Position numbers and translations under genes: made by a program. Of a stretch of 64,000 bases of DNA, positions 42,209 to 50,687 are shown in pieces. The notes under the pieces are model-generated. The model saw nothing but the letters and a program-made list of their open reading frames with translations, did not search any database and was not told the origin of the DNA. This DNA comes from an uncultured Candidatus Melainabacteria bacterium (GTDB taxonomy: Bacteria > Cyanobacteriota > Vampirovibrionia > Gastranaerophilales > Gastranaerophilaceae): the NCBI GenBank assembly GCA_947525005.1, contig CANNUY010000009.1:1-64000 (forward strand), read 5' to 3'. Position 1 is the first letter of the stretch, and every line of letters starts with the position of its first letter.

Positions 42209-43975
42209 TTACAAGTTTTGTTTATGAACTTGACCACCTAAACAGTATTTTTCAATATCAGGAGTATCAATTTCAAATACGTGAGCTCTTGATGGTCCTA
42301 AGTCTAATCTCAATTCGTTATCAGCAACTTGGAATTTACTTGGTTGTCCGTAGTTATCTACTAAGTTGTTCAATTCTTGTGTCTTTTTCAAGGTCGGAAC
42401 ATTGATAACTGCAGAAGAATTTCTGTTTTTGTTCATATTTGCTACTACAAGTAATGTTTTGCCTTTGTAGTGTCTTGCATAAGCCCAAACTTGATCATTC
42501 TTGTCGTCTTTTTTCTTTAAGTCAATGAAATCACCTTTTGTAAGAATATCATTGTATTCTTTTCTCATTTTGAATGCAGATGTCATCACCTTACCAATTT
42601 CAGGGTTGTTACCACCTGGTTTTCTTGACAAGTTGAAAATATCCATTTTGTATGGGTGAACTTCTAATTCGTGGTTATCAGTAACTGTTTCATCAGAGTC
42701 TTTCTTTGCATAAGAGTAATTATACCAGTCACCAGATTGGAAACCATCAAGAACATAAGGGTTACACATTGGAATAGTTGATTGTACAACAGAAATTAAG
42801 TTGCAGAAATCAGGTCCACCGTGATTCATTAATGTTTCATCATCGTGAGTCATAAATGAACCAATCAAAGTTTTACCTTTTGGTAATCTATCTGACATAT
42901 CCAACATTTCTGTTATATAATTTTTAGCTTCTGTTGCGTTTTTAAGTTCGTGGAAAATGTGGTGTTGACCATAAATAGCATCAAATCCACATCTTAGAGA
43001 ATCTTCAGGTCTATCGTAAGGCATATTCTTTTGAGGAGAAGCACATTCATAAGTATAAGCTTCGCCTAACATTGCAAACTCAGGATCTCTTTGTCTTGCG
43101 TGATTGATAAGAATATCCCAAAATTCAGTTGGTTTTGCTCTTGCTACATCTGATCTGATACCGTCAATTCCTAAATCAATGCAAGAATCAACGTATTTCA
43201 TGTGCATATCTAAAAGAGGTTTGTTTAGAATTCTCTTTGATTCATCAGCCCAAGGTTCAAACATTCTGATATCTTGCCAGCCTTCTGGAGTTTTTGCTTC
43301 ACCGTTTTTGTCGATTGCCATCAATTCAGGGTGCGCATTGTATAAGTCTACAGATGCGCAACTTGGCAAGTCTAACATAACTTTGATATCTCGTTTGTGA
43401 CATTCGTTGATAAATGCTTTCATTTGTTCTTGTGGAGAACGTGGATCATTTTTGTCAACTAGGTCTGGATCGATTGCTAATTGTCCATCATCTTCAATGA
43501 ATTTCAATGGTGAATATAATGAACCAGCCGTACCCATTGCGTGAGATTTTCCAGTTGGGTGGATAGGCAATATGTGTAATGTGTTAAAGCCTTCAGCTTT
43601 TACTTCATCTAATCTATCTATACAATCTAAAAATGTGCTTGGCTTTTCACCGTCTTTTCTTTTTATTAATTCGTCATTATTTTTGTCAACTGCGTTAAAT
43701 GTTCTTGGAACAATGGCTAACATAATGGCTTCGTTGTTTGTGAACATTGTACGTAGGTTGTTATGATAATTAACAGGAGTAGAACCTTTTCCTGTAACTT
43801 TTGTAACAGCAGGTTGATTTATTTGAGCTTGATTTTCCAAATATCTGTTGATTAAGTTAGAACCTTTTTCAGTAGGTTGTTTTTGTTCAACAGGTTTTTG
43901 TTCAACTTTTGGTGTACTGTTGATTTGGTTTAATTTCGCTGTTATCAAATTGTTATTATTGTTTATAGATGTCAT
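42209..43975 (-). CDS. GH13 alpha-amylase family enzyme with N-terminal tag region
   Basis: Cytoplasmic glycoside hydrolase family 13 enzyme of 588 residues. Catalytic elements: GIRSDVARAK (nucleophile Asp), MLGEAYTYE (acid/base Glu) and FMTHDDETL (third Asp). Region I is poor: VMLDLPSCASVD stands where xDxxxNH is usual, so the exact reaction is unclear. About 75 residues precede the barrel; they include NLINRYLENQ (about 35-44), nearly repeated at the start of the protein encoded just upstream (NLINNYLQN), which may be a docking tag. A small C-terminal beta domain closes it. Last gene of the operon, AGGGAC before the ATG. Confidence 0.85.
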   Translation of the reverse strand: MTSINNNNNLITAKLNQINSTPKVEQKPVEQKQPTEKGSNLINRYLENQAQINQPAVTKVTGKGSTPVNYHNNLRTMFTNNEAIMLAIVPRTFNAVDKNNDELIKRKDGEKPSTFLDCIDRLDEVKAEGFNTLHILPIHPTGKSHAMGTAGSLYSPLKFIEDDGQLAIDPDLVDKNDPRSPQEQMKAFINECHKRDIKVMLDLPSCASVDLYNAHPELMAIDKNGEAKTPEGWQDIRMFEPWADESKRILNKPLLDMHMKYVDSCIDLGIDGIRSDVARAKPTEFWDILINHARQRDPEFAMLGEAYTYECASPQKNMPYDRPEDSLRCGFDAIYGQHHIFHELKNATEAKNYITEMLDMSDRLPKGKTLIGSFMTHDDETLMNHGGPDFCNLISVVQSTIPMCNPYVLDGFQSGDWYNYSYAKKDSDETVTDNHELEVHPYKMDIFNLSRKPGGNNPEIGKVMTSAFKMRKEYNDILTKGDFIDLKKKDDKNDQVWAYARHYKGKTLLVVANMNKNRNSSAVINVPTLKKTQELNNLVDNYGQPSKFQVADNELRLDLGPSRAHVFEIDTPDIEKYCLGGQVHKQNL

Positions 43976-43987
43976 TTTGTTAAGTCC

Positions 43988-46900
43988 CTACGCTTTAATG
44001 TCTGCGTCTTTCTTTCCAAATAGGAATTGAGCTGCTACTGTGCCAATGAATGTTGCGGCTAAGATTGGCTTAAATGTTTTCATCCATTTGCCTGTATTGA
44101 ATTTTTGTTTTGCTGTATCAAAGAAGAATTCAGATGGAGCTTTGCCAACCAAGTCGAATATAGCAGATGCTCTACCATCTTTAGGTGATACGCCAGTGCC
44201 ATGAATTGTTAATGGTTCGTGTCCTGCATAAACTTTTCTTACGATTGATGACAATGTATTGAAAGATTGGTTCATGTGTTCTTGAAGTTTTTGACCAATT
44301 CCCTTTGCCCCTTCAAATACTCTTTTTGGAGTGCTTCCATTAGATGATTTAACGCCAGAATTCAAAATGTCAAATGTTTCTGATGTCGCTTCACTCCAAC
44401 CTTTATCCCATTCACTTGCATTACTTGGTCTGAAGATTGATTTCATTAGCTTAGTAAAGAAGTTAGGGTTGTTCATTGTTCCCATTTTATTATAATATTG
44501 ATTTGTGTGAGCTTTTAATAATAATTTTTTACCTCTAGCAATAATTTCTTTGCTAACTTCTTGGTCTGCATCCATTCCGAATCGTTCAGCAATCTTAGCA
44601 TTTAAGAATTCTTTGTGTTTGTCTTTTGGAAGTTCAACACCCATTTTCTTTGCAATTTCACCGAAATTAGCACCGTCTGCATTTAATTCAGCAATAGCAT
44701 TTTCATACCCACTTGATCTGTGGAAGAATTCGCAAGTTTGAAGTAATCTCATATATGAACCGTGTACACCGTTTATTCTTGAGTGTAAACGTTCTTTCTT
44801 AGCATTCATAATTGAACCGATGTCAATTCCTGTAGCACCGTGTTCTGATGAAACTAATGCTTTTTTCATTTCTGTAAAGTTGAAGCCTTTTAATTCTTCA
44901 CCAGTTTTTCTACAGTTTTTATCAATGCTTGATTCAAGTTTGCTCATCATACTTTCTGAACCACCAGCGTTTGGAGTATCCATTTTTTCGTCTAATAGAG
45001 CCATCTTGTTTCCGAGATTTGTAATTAATTTTTTATAGCTTTCTGGGTCTGAACAAGCCTTTTCTAGCTTTTGAATAAAGATTTGGTTTGCTACTTCTTT
45101 ATCTTTGCTAGCGAGTTTTAATTCTTTATCAGTTATGTTTAATTCTTTGAATAATGTGTTTGAAACTTCTTCCCAGTTGTTTGCAACAAGTGTTTCATTT
45201 GCTTTTTCAACTTTGAAGTGAGCACCTTCTGTAAGGACTTTGTCAACTGCATTAAATCTGTTCATTGAACGAGCTGCGCCAGTTATTGTTTCTGATGCTT
45301 CTTCTGATAGAATGTAGCCTTTGTGTTCACCTACGTGAGTACTTATTGCAGATTTTAAATCGTGGAAGATTTTTTTAGATTTTGGCGTTCTTGGAGCATT
45401 TGATTTGAACAAATCAGAAACAGCGCCTGAAATGTACTCTTGTCTATTATCGCCAATCGCTAATGTACCTTCGTAGAATTGTTTAGCAATTTCTTCTGAT
45501 TGAGCAATAAGTTTTTTATCAATTTGTGCTTTTACACTTTTATCCATATTTTCTAAAGATGACATTTGTGGAATGAAATCCTCAGATGGATTTGAGTTAT
45601 TTACCTTGATAACGATTTCTCTGATGTTATGAGCTAATCTTTGAACATCACTCATACCTTCTGTAGCAGGAGTTCGTTTGAAGAAATCGTAACCTGCAAC
45701 ATCTTTTGATTTGAAGTTTGTTGAAACAGCGTTCAATAAGTCGTTTCTACCTGAGTTGTGAGCATCTCTTGGAATGGTGTCGATTACATCAACACCAACT
45801 GATGTTAACATATTTCTAACAGCGCCTCTGATAGTACCTTGAGCAACTGCTTCTTCAACTTGTTTTTCAGATATCTTACTTGCTAATGAAGAATCACCAG
45901 CTGTTATTACTGAATGTAATTTTGATGCTAAACCTTTTGTTGTTTCTTGGTTTGCAACGTATCTTTCGCTACCAATCAAGTTTTTGATATCTTGTTTAGC
46001 AGCATCTTTCATATCTGCACTGAATCCTTCAGCTAATGTATCAGCTAATTGACTAACGTTTTCGTCATTTAATGTTTTACCTTTTAAAGATTTAACAAGT
46101 TTTTCAGTTTGAGTTTCTTTATTTGGATGAATACCAAGAGTTTTTTCTTCAAATTGAGATGCATCAGCACCTGCAATTTTGCCGTCTAGGTAGTTGGCTA
46201 CTCCATCAATAGAATTATTTACTTTTTTGTTAGACATTTTTTCAGCGATTGGAGTGATAACTTGTTCTGCTTTGTTACAAGCTAAAGCTGTCATAATCGG
46301 TGTTGCAATACCAGCTGTAAGCATCCATAATGTATTGTTTTGAACAGAGATTTTTCTCATTTGTTCTTTAGTTGCTTCTTGTCTATTTACAAGGTCTTTT
46401 TTAATACCTAATCTGTCACCGATAACATCTAGGTTTTCACTTTTCTTTTCGCCTCTGTATAAATCAAATGGCATGTAGTTAGGGTCCAATCCTACTTCTT
46501 TCTTTCTGCCTTGATCATCAATATATTGTTTTCTGTAGTTAAATCCGTGTACAAATCTTGCAGGAATTTCAAGAGCTACTTTCGGCCATAATTTCATAGA
46601 TGCTAAAAATGTTCCAAATCCAACAAATTCCATTAGTTTTGTTTTTGGAGTAGCTTTTCTTGTCATAAGATATGTTGCAATAGCAAGTCCACCAATTTTA
46701 AGACCTAAGTCATTGAGTTTGCCTAGTTGGTGATCGTTGGCTTTGCCTCTAACTCCATCTGCCAAAGCTTTTGTTGTGTAAACAGTATCTCTAACGAATT
46801 CTTTTGGTGCATTAACAAGACTGTCGTCAACTAGATGTCCTCTACCATCAAGTGGCTTAATCAATTTATCCGTTTCTTTATCAAAAGAATCAGCTGCATA

Positions 46901-47005
46901 ACTAATGCTAGGTGCAGAGAAAGATGGTTTATCGTTTCTCATAGTGCGAAGAGTCGAAAACTGAGTTTGATTGTTTTGAAGATAATTGTTAATTAAATTG
47001 CCCAT
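43988..47005 (-). CDS. Unrecognised 1005-aa helical membrane-associated protein
   Basis: No family recognised. Start: MGNLINNYLQNNQTQF, a tag shared with the GH13 enzyme downstream, then KPSFSAPSIS. Two hydrophobic stretches (about 101-142) are followed by a soluble block (LYRGEKKSENLDVIGDRLG) and a third (about 225-247, LWMLTAGIATPIMTALA). This first quarter resembles the 362-aa protein encoded upstream. The remaining 700 residues are helical and soluble-like, and a last hydrophobic helix (about 978-997, ILAATFIGTVAAQFLFGK) ends the protein. A membrane scaffold for the GH13 enzyme is conceivable; that is speculation. Confidence 0.72.
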   Translation of the reverse strand: MGNLINNYLQNNQTQFSTLRTMRNDKPSFSAPSISYAADSFDKETDKLIKPLDGRGHLVDDSLVNAPKEFVRDTVYTTKALADGVRGKANDHQLGKLNDLGLKIGGLAIATYLMTRKATPKTKLMEFVGFGTFLASMKLWPKVALEIPARFVHGFNYRKQYIDDQGRKKEVGLDPNYMPFDLYRGEKKSENLDVIGDRLGIKKDLVNRQEATKEQMRKISVQNNTLWMLTAGIATPIMTALACNKAEQVITPIAEKMSNKKVNNSIDGVANYLDGKIAGADASQFEEKTLGIHPNKETQTEKLVKSLKGKTLNDENVSQLADTLAEGFSADMKDAAKQDIKNLIGSERYVANQETTKGLASKLHSVITAGDSSLASKISEKQVEEAVAQGTIRGAVRNMLTSVGVDVIDTIPRDAHNSGRNDLLNAVSTNFKSKDVAGYDFFKRTPATEGMSDVQRLAHNIREIVIKVNNSNPSEDFIPQMSSLENMDKSVKAQIDKKLIAQSEEIAKQFYEGTLAIGDNRQEYISGAVSDLFKSNAPRTPKSKKIFHDLKSAISTHVGEHKGYILSEEASETITGAARSMNRFNAVDKVLTEGAHFKVEKANETLVANNWEEVSNTLFKELNITDKELKLASKDKEVANQIFIQKLEKACSDPESYKKLITNLGNKMALLDEKMDTPNAGGSESMMSKLESSIDKNCRKTGEELKGFNFTEMKKALVSSEHGATGIDIGSIMNAKKERLHSRINGVHGSYMRLLQTCEFFHRSSGYENAIAELNADGANFGEIAKKMGVELPKDKHKEFLNAKIAERFGMDADQEVSKEIIARGKKLLLKAHTNQYYNKMGTMNNPNFFTKLMKSIFRPSNASEWDKGWSEATSETFDILNSGVKSSNGSTPKRVFEGAKGIGQKLQEHMNQSFNTLSSIVRKVYAGHEPLTIHGTGVSPKDGRASAIFDLVGKAPSEFFFDTAKQKFNTGKWMKTFKPILAATFIGTVAAQFLFGKKDADIKA

Positions 47006-47008
47006 ATT

Positions 47009-48097
47009 CTATTGCACCGTAACCTTTTCTTTTTTGTCAAATACATTTTTGTTTTGACCAACTGCAGTTTTAGCACCATAAATGGTGTTAACTGCTCCAA
47101 GTACAGATGATAATACTGCAGCACCAATTAAGAATTTACCAGCGTTTTTATTGAATCCTTTTGCTCTTTCAGGACCACTGTATAATTCTTGTGATGCTTT
47201 TACAAAGTTTCTACCGAAACTACCCGCAATTCTTCCTATGTTTTTAGCAGTGTTTGCAACCATTCCGACTGTGTTTTTAACAAGATTTGAGCTTTCTGCA
47301 GGTTTAAATTTTGTCCAACTTGCTTTAGATGTAGCTCTAAAGAAATTAGACCATGAATCTTGTGCTGCTAATGCAACACCTGCTGCAGCCCATAAATATG
47401 AAGAAATGCTTTTTGCTGTGTTAGAACGAGAAATAACGTCTTTGATTAGAGGTTTTACTTCTGTATCAGAAGCCGGTAAATTTTCACCTAATCCGTTTTT
47501 CTTGGCAATTTTATCATAGAAATAGTTGTGTGGTTTTCCCCATTTTTCACCATATAACATATCATATCTAGGGAAATCGTGACTTTCCATAACCTTGTGT
47601 TGTTCATATTCATCTATTTGCATCTCAGGTGGAATGCCGTCTTTCTTAGGAGTATAAATGTGACGTTCATATCCCATTTCTGTATCAATTCCGGTAGCCA
47701 TTTTTACTGGAGTTGAGATTAAATATTTTGATAAATTCTTTGCAACACCAAATAAAACAACGCCTAATGCAAGTTTCTTTGGAGCTGCTGATTTTGCTGC
47801 AAATAAGTTAAATTTTTTGTTAACACCTGCAAATAATGCCATAAACGTAGCACTACCAACTAAATATGGAACAGTACCCATATTTAAGAATTCGTAAAAA
47901 GTTGACTTTTTGCTCCCTTTTAAGCCTTTCGCAGGATATTCTGTAAAAGCACTTGTTGTCTTTTGGTAAGAGGCACGAAGTTTATTACCTATAGTGCTTT
48001 TTTTAGGGGTAGATTCATCCTTTATTGGAATTTCGTCCCTTTTTACTGAATATTGAACTTGTGTATTTGATTTTGGTCTTAAAACACTAACAGACAT
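47009..48097 (-). CDS. Unrecognised 362-aa membrane protein, paralogous to the start of the 1005-aa protein
   Basis: Hydrophobic segments at about 68-85, 102-120, 235-252 and 328-345 alternate with soluble parts. The order matches the first quarter of the next gene's product: TM pair, then YERHIYTPKK against YRKQYIDDQG, then YDMLYGEKWG against FDLYRGEKKS, then a hydrophobic LWAAAGVALAA against LWMLTAGIATP. No known domain. First gene of a three-gene operon (gaps of 3 and 12 bp) ending with the GH13 enzyme; a lineage-type promoter lies upstream. Confidence 0.73.
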   Translation of the reverse strand: MSVSVLRPKSNTQVQYSVKRDEIPIKDESTPKKSTIGNKLRASYQKTTSAFTEYPAKGLKGSKKSTFYEFLNMGTVPYLVGSATFMALFAGVNKKFNLFAAKSAAPKKLALGVVLFGVAKNLSKYLISTPVKMATGIDTEMGYERHIYTPKKDGIPPEMQIDEYEQHKVMESHDFPRYDMLYGEKWGKPHNYFYDKIAKKNGLGENLPASDTEVKPLIKDVISRSNTAKSISSYLWAAAGVALAAQDSWSNFFRATSKASWTKFKPAESSNLVKNTVGMVANTAKNIGRIAGSFGRNFVKASQELYSGPERAKGFNKNAGKFLIGAAVLSSVLGAVNTIYGAKTAVGQNKNVFDKKEKVTVQ

Positions 48098-48130
48098 TAT
48101 TTTCTTAACTCCGAATATAACTTACCTATA

Positions 48131-48192
48131 TATATAAAATTAGTAACACGTATTTTTTTGCTAACATTTTTACAGAAGTTTACAATTGTTAA
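48131..48192 (-). promoter_or_regulatory. Lineage-type promoter E upstream of the GH13 operon
   Basis: Minus strand: GTTAACAATTGTAAACTTCTGTAAAA holds two TGTAAA boxes at a 10-bp period. TTATATA (48137-48131) follows 41 and 31 bp from the two boxes. This is a looser match to promoters A-D. The 48098-48419 stretch between divergent genes holds only this and promoter G, plus AT-rich DNA. Confidence 0.45.
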
Positions 48193-48325
48193 CAGTTCTA
48201 AAATTCTAGATATCACGCCTATTAAGATTATTTTAGCATATAAAAAATTCTCATTTATTTATAATTTAATTTATTTTTACATGACTTAATATTTTCAAGA
48301 TTATTAAATGAATAGTTTTTTCCTT

Positions 48326-48388
48326 TGTAAACAAATGTAACGAATTTATTATCATCTGAAATCACACCTAATATATAAACTTTATATA
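48326..48388 (+). promoter_or_regulatory. Doubled TGTAA box and TTATATA upstream of the 144-aa gene (promoter G)
   Basis: TGTAAAC (48326) and TGTAACG (48336) repeat with a 10-bp period. Exactly 40 bp after the second hexamer is TTATATA (48382-48388). Upstream of the related coiled-coil gene at 5528 the same 10 and 40 bp spacings occur. The start would be near 48395, giving a 25-nt leader. Confidence 0.6.
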
Positions 48389-48419
48389 ATTGTAAGATTA
48401 ATCCGTAAGGTAAGAAGTA

Positions 48420-48854
48420 ATGGCAGAAGCTACATTAAATGAGACATTATTATCATATGTTGCTCGCAGAAACCAAATAAATCTGCAAATTACACAGTTC
48501 CAAAATTCTAAAACAACTGTGTCTGCAGAAACTGCTGATTTGGCAGATTGGAAGAATGCTAGATACTCTGCTTTACGTACGGAATGTAAAAACATTTTTT
48601 CTTTGTCTTACAAAGATTCTACATATAAATATGTGGACTATACAGAAATTCCTGAGTATACAGAGGAAATTACGTATGTAGATTGTTATTATAACGCTCA
48701 AATTGAAGATTTAACAACTTGGGAAGGTTCAATCGATAACCAAATTACAACATTATCTGTTGAATTGCAAGAAATTAACTCATATATGGATTCCTTCAAG
48801 AGCATGTTGTCAGAAAATATTAAAAACGACTTTAATTATTCAGAAGGAATGTAA
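48420..48854 (+). CDS. Small lineage-specific coiled-coil protein, 144 aa
   Basis: Short relative of the 492-aa protein at 5528. The N-terminal LLSYVARRNQINLQITQFQN matches LLALTRRKADIELDIQVNS in the pattern LL...RR..I.L.I. The C-terminal WEGSIDNQITTLSVELQEIN and DSFKSMLSENIKNDFNYSEG match WDTEITNLSTELSSVNTEI and DSVKTLKSNAIKSVFNWGG. The middle domain is absent; instead there is a Tyr-rich turn (YKYVDYTEIPEYTEEI). Both genes have the same promoter plan. Function unknown; a helical, self-assembling protein is likely from sequence. Confidence 0.75.
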   Translation: MAEATLNETLLSYVARRNQINLQITQFQNSKTTVSAETADLADWKNARYSALRTECKNIFSLSYKDSTYKYVDYTEIPEYTEEITYVDCYYNAQIEDLTTWEGSIDNQITTLSVELQEINSYMDSFKSMLSENIKNDFNYSEGM

Positions 48855-48895
48855 TAAATTTTTTAACTTACCTAATCTTACTAAATCGATTTTTA

Positions 48896-48925
48896 GCCAC
48901 TCATATAGAGTGGCCTTTTTTTTAT
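48896..48925 (+). terminator. Terminator after the 144-aa gene
   Basis: GCCACTC (48896-48902) pairs with GAGTGGC (48908-48914) around ATATA, followed by C and a run of nine T. Confidence 0.85.
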
Positions 48926-48960
48926 TCGAAGATTTTAAATAGTGTTGGTTATAGCGGAGT

Positions 48961-49284
48961 TTATTTGTTTAATGCATCATCAAGTGCTTTTTCTAGTACA
49001 GCTATTTTTGATTCTAGAACTTTAACTTTTGAAGAACTTTCAACTCCATCGATTGCTTCTTTTTCAAGTTCTCGTTTGTATGTAGTTATTACTTTTTGAA
49101 GTTTGTTTATTGTAAGTTCCGATACTAAAATTGCAAAAGTGAAACCTGCGATAAAGGTTAAAGATGCAAATTTTATTTCTTCTGATGATGGGGTTAGTTT
49201 CAATGATGCATAGAGCGTGTATGCAAAATAAACTGATGTAGCGAATATTATTGATAAAAAACCATATTTAATAAAATCTTTCAT
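48961..49284 (-). CDS. Small two-helix membrane protein with C-terminal coiled coil (LapA-like layout)
   Basis: 107 residues: hydrophobic helices at about 8-28 and 40-60, then a Lys/Glu-rich coiled coil to the end (LESKIAVLEKALDDALNK). This is the plan of LapA (DUF1049) proteins of LPS assembly, but I do not see a decisive motif. AAGGAG precedes the ATG. It is followed in the same direction upstream by rluD (13-bp gap). Confidence 0.7.
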   Translation of the reverse strand: MKDFIKYGFLSIIFATSVYFAYTLYASLKLTPSSEEIKFASLTFIAGFTFAILVSELTINKLQKVITTYKRELEKEAIDGVESSSKVKVLESKIAVLEKALDDALNK

Positions 49285-49297
49285 AGGAATCTCCTTA

Positions 49298-50209
49298 TTA
49301 TTGTTCTAAATATTTAAGTATTTTTTTTATTTTCTCATCTGGTTCTATTTTAACATCTATTAATTCATTGTTAAATGGATTAATAAATTTGAGTTTATAA
49401 GATTGAAGAACTTGTTCCTCTGTTTTTATTTTTTGTTTGCCAAACCCATAGAGTGTATCATTAAAAATGGGGTGACCTATATGAGAAAGATGAACTCTTA
49501 TTTGGTGTGTTCTACCTGTTTTTAGATTTATATCGATATATGTTGCATCTTTGAATTGTTTAATGATATAAACTTCTGTCAAACTTGGTTTTCCATCAGG
49601 AGTAACGTCCATTCTAGTTGGGTTTGTTTTAGAACGTCCTATTGGCTCATTGATTGTAATGTTTTCTGGTAAGAAACCTTTTATGATTGCTCTATAGCGT
49701 TTTTCAATATTTCTATCTTTTATTAATTGAGCCAATTTTTCGTGGGCTAAATTATTTTTTGCAACGAGTATTAGTCCAGAGGTGTTTTTGTCTAATCTAT
49801 GAACAATTCCTTTCCTAAAATTTCCGTTAAGATTTGAAAGGTTATTCTTAAATTTATATAAAAGAGCATTAACTAAAGTGCCAGTTTTTTGTGTTGAGGT
49901 TGGGTGCGTAAGCATTCCTGAAGGTTTGTTTACGATAGCAAAATTGTCAGAGTTATAAACTACTTCAATAGGTATGTTTTCAGGCTGTATATCAATCTCA
50001 TTAAAAGCAGAGTCTTCAATTGTTACTATATCATCAGTTTTAATTAAGTGAGAGGGTTTACAAGTTTTATCATTGACAAAGACAAGGTTAGATTTTATAG
50101 CGTTTTGAATTTTAGTTCGAGAAACATTTTCTAATAGATTAGAAAGGTAGGAATCTAATCTTATATCTGCATCAGAATTATCAATAATAAATTTGTTAAA
50201 ATTTGTCAT
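49298..50209 (-). CDS. rluD: RluD-family 23S rRNA pseudouridine synthase
   Basis: N-terminal S4 domain (DIRLDSYLSNLLENVSRTKI) and the RluA-family catalytic domain with GIVHRLDKNTSGLILVAK (catalytic Asp near 137). Later RTHQIRVHLSHIGHPIFND is diagnostic of RluC/RluD. Length 303 residues. Which uridines it modifies cannot be told; RluD is the usual partner of lspA in operons, and lspA lies just upstream with a 14-bp overlap. Confidence 0.9.
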   Translation of the reverse strand: MTNFNKFIIDNSDADIRLDSYLSNLLENVSRTKIQNAIKSNLVFVNDKTCKPSHLIKTDDIVTIEDSAFNEIDIQPENIPIEVVYNSDNFAIVNKPSGMLTHPTSTQKTGTLVNALLYKFKNNLSNLNGNFRKGIVHRLDKNTSGLILVAKNNLAHEKLAQLIKDRNIEKRYRAIIKGFLPENITINEPIGRSKTNPTRMDVTPDGKPSLTEVYIIKQFKDATYIDINLKTGRTHQIRVHLSHIGHPIFNDTLYGFGKQKIKTEEQVLQSYKLKFINPFNNELIDVKIEPDEKIKKILKYLEQ

Positions 50210-50687
50210 TTTGTGAGTTTTTCTTCTTGTATTTTAGAACAACAATCATTATAGCAAGAACACTAATATTAATTAATACATCAGAAATGTTGAATATTGG
50301 GAAGTTTATAAATTTTATGTTGAAAAAATCTCTAACAAACCCGAAATGAAGTCGTTCATAAGTATTGCAGATTATTCCAGAAATAAGCATAGCAAAGAAA
50401 AAACAGGTTAAAAGAGAAGTTTTTTCAAGATGCTTCATAAGCAGTGTTATGATTGAGGCTACTGCAACAAAGGCTATTCCAACCAATAAGGTTATGTTGT
50501 TTTGAAATATTGAAAAAGCTGCACCAGTGTTTTCGTAATAAGTTATGTCAAAATATCTAGAAAAATCTCCTAGATTGAAGTTTGAAAGATTTGAGGTTAT
50601 AAAATTAGAAATATTTAAGTCTAAAAGTGTTGTTACTATAATGCATAAAATGAAATAGATTAATTTGTTACTTTTTGACTTTTTCAT
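50196..50687 (-). CDS. lspA: Lipoprotein signal peptidase (signal peptidase II)
   Basis: Inner-membrane aspartyl protease that removes signal peptides from prolipoproteins. Four hydrophobic helices. The conserved YENTGAAFSIF, and the two catalytic Asp in FVRDFFNIKF and IFNISDVLIN, 16 residues apart. The GNLxDR motif is degenerate (CNTYERL). I start at ATG 50687 (MKKSKSNKLIYF); upstream in-frame codons overlap the secreted NTF2-like gene and lack a ribosome site. About 163 residues. Confidence 0.9.
   Translation of the reverse strand: MKKSKSNKLIYFILCIIVTTLLDLNISNFITSNLSNFNLGDFSRYFDITYYENTGAAFSIFQNNITLLVGIAFVAVASIITLLMKHLEKTSLLTCFFFAMLISGIICNTYERLHFGFVRDFFNIKFINFPIFNISDVLINISVLAIMIVVLKYKKKNSQNDKF

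Noticed and set aside
47082..47519. 145-aa plus-strand frame inside the 362-aa gene
   Set aside because: Antisense shadow of a gene with clear operon structure; no start signal of its own.
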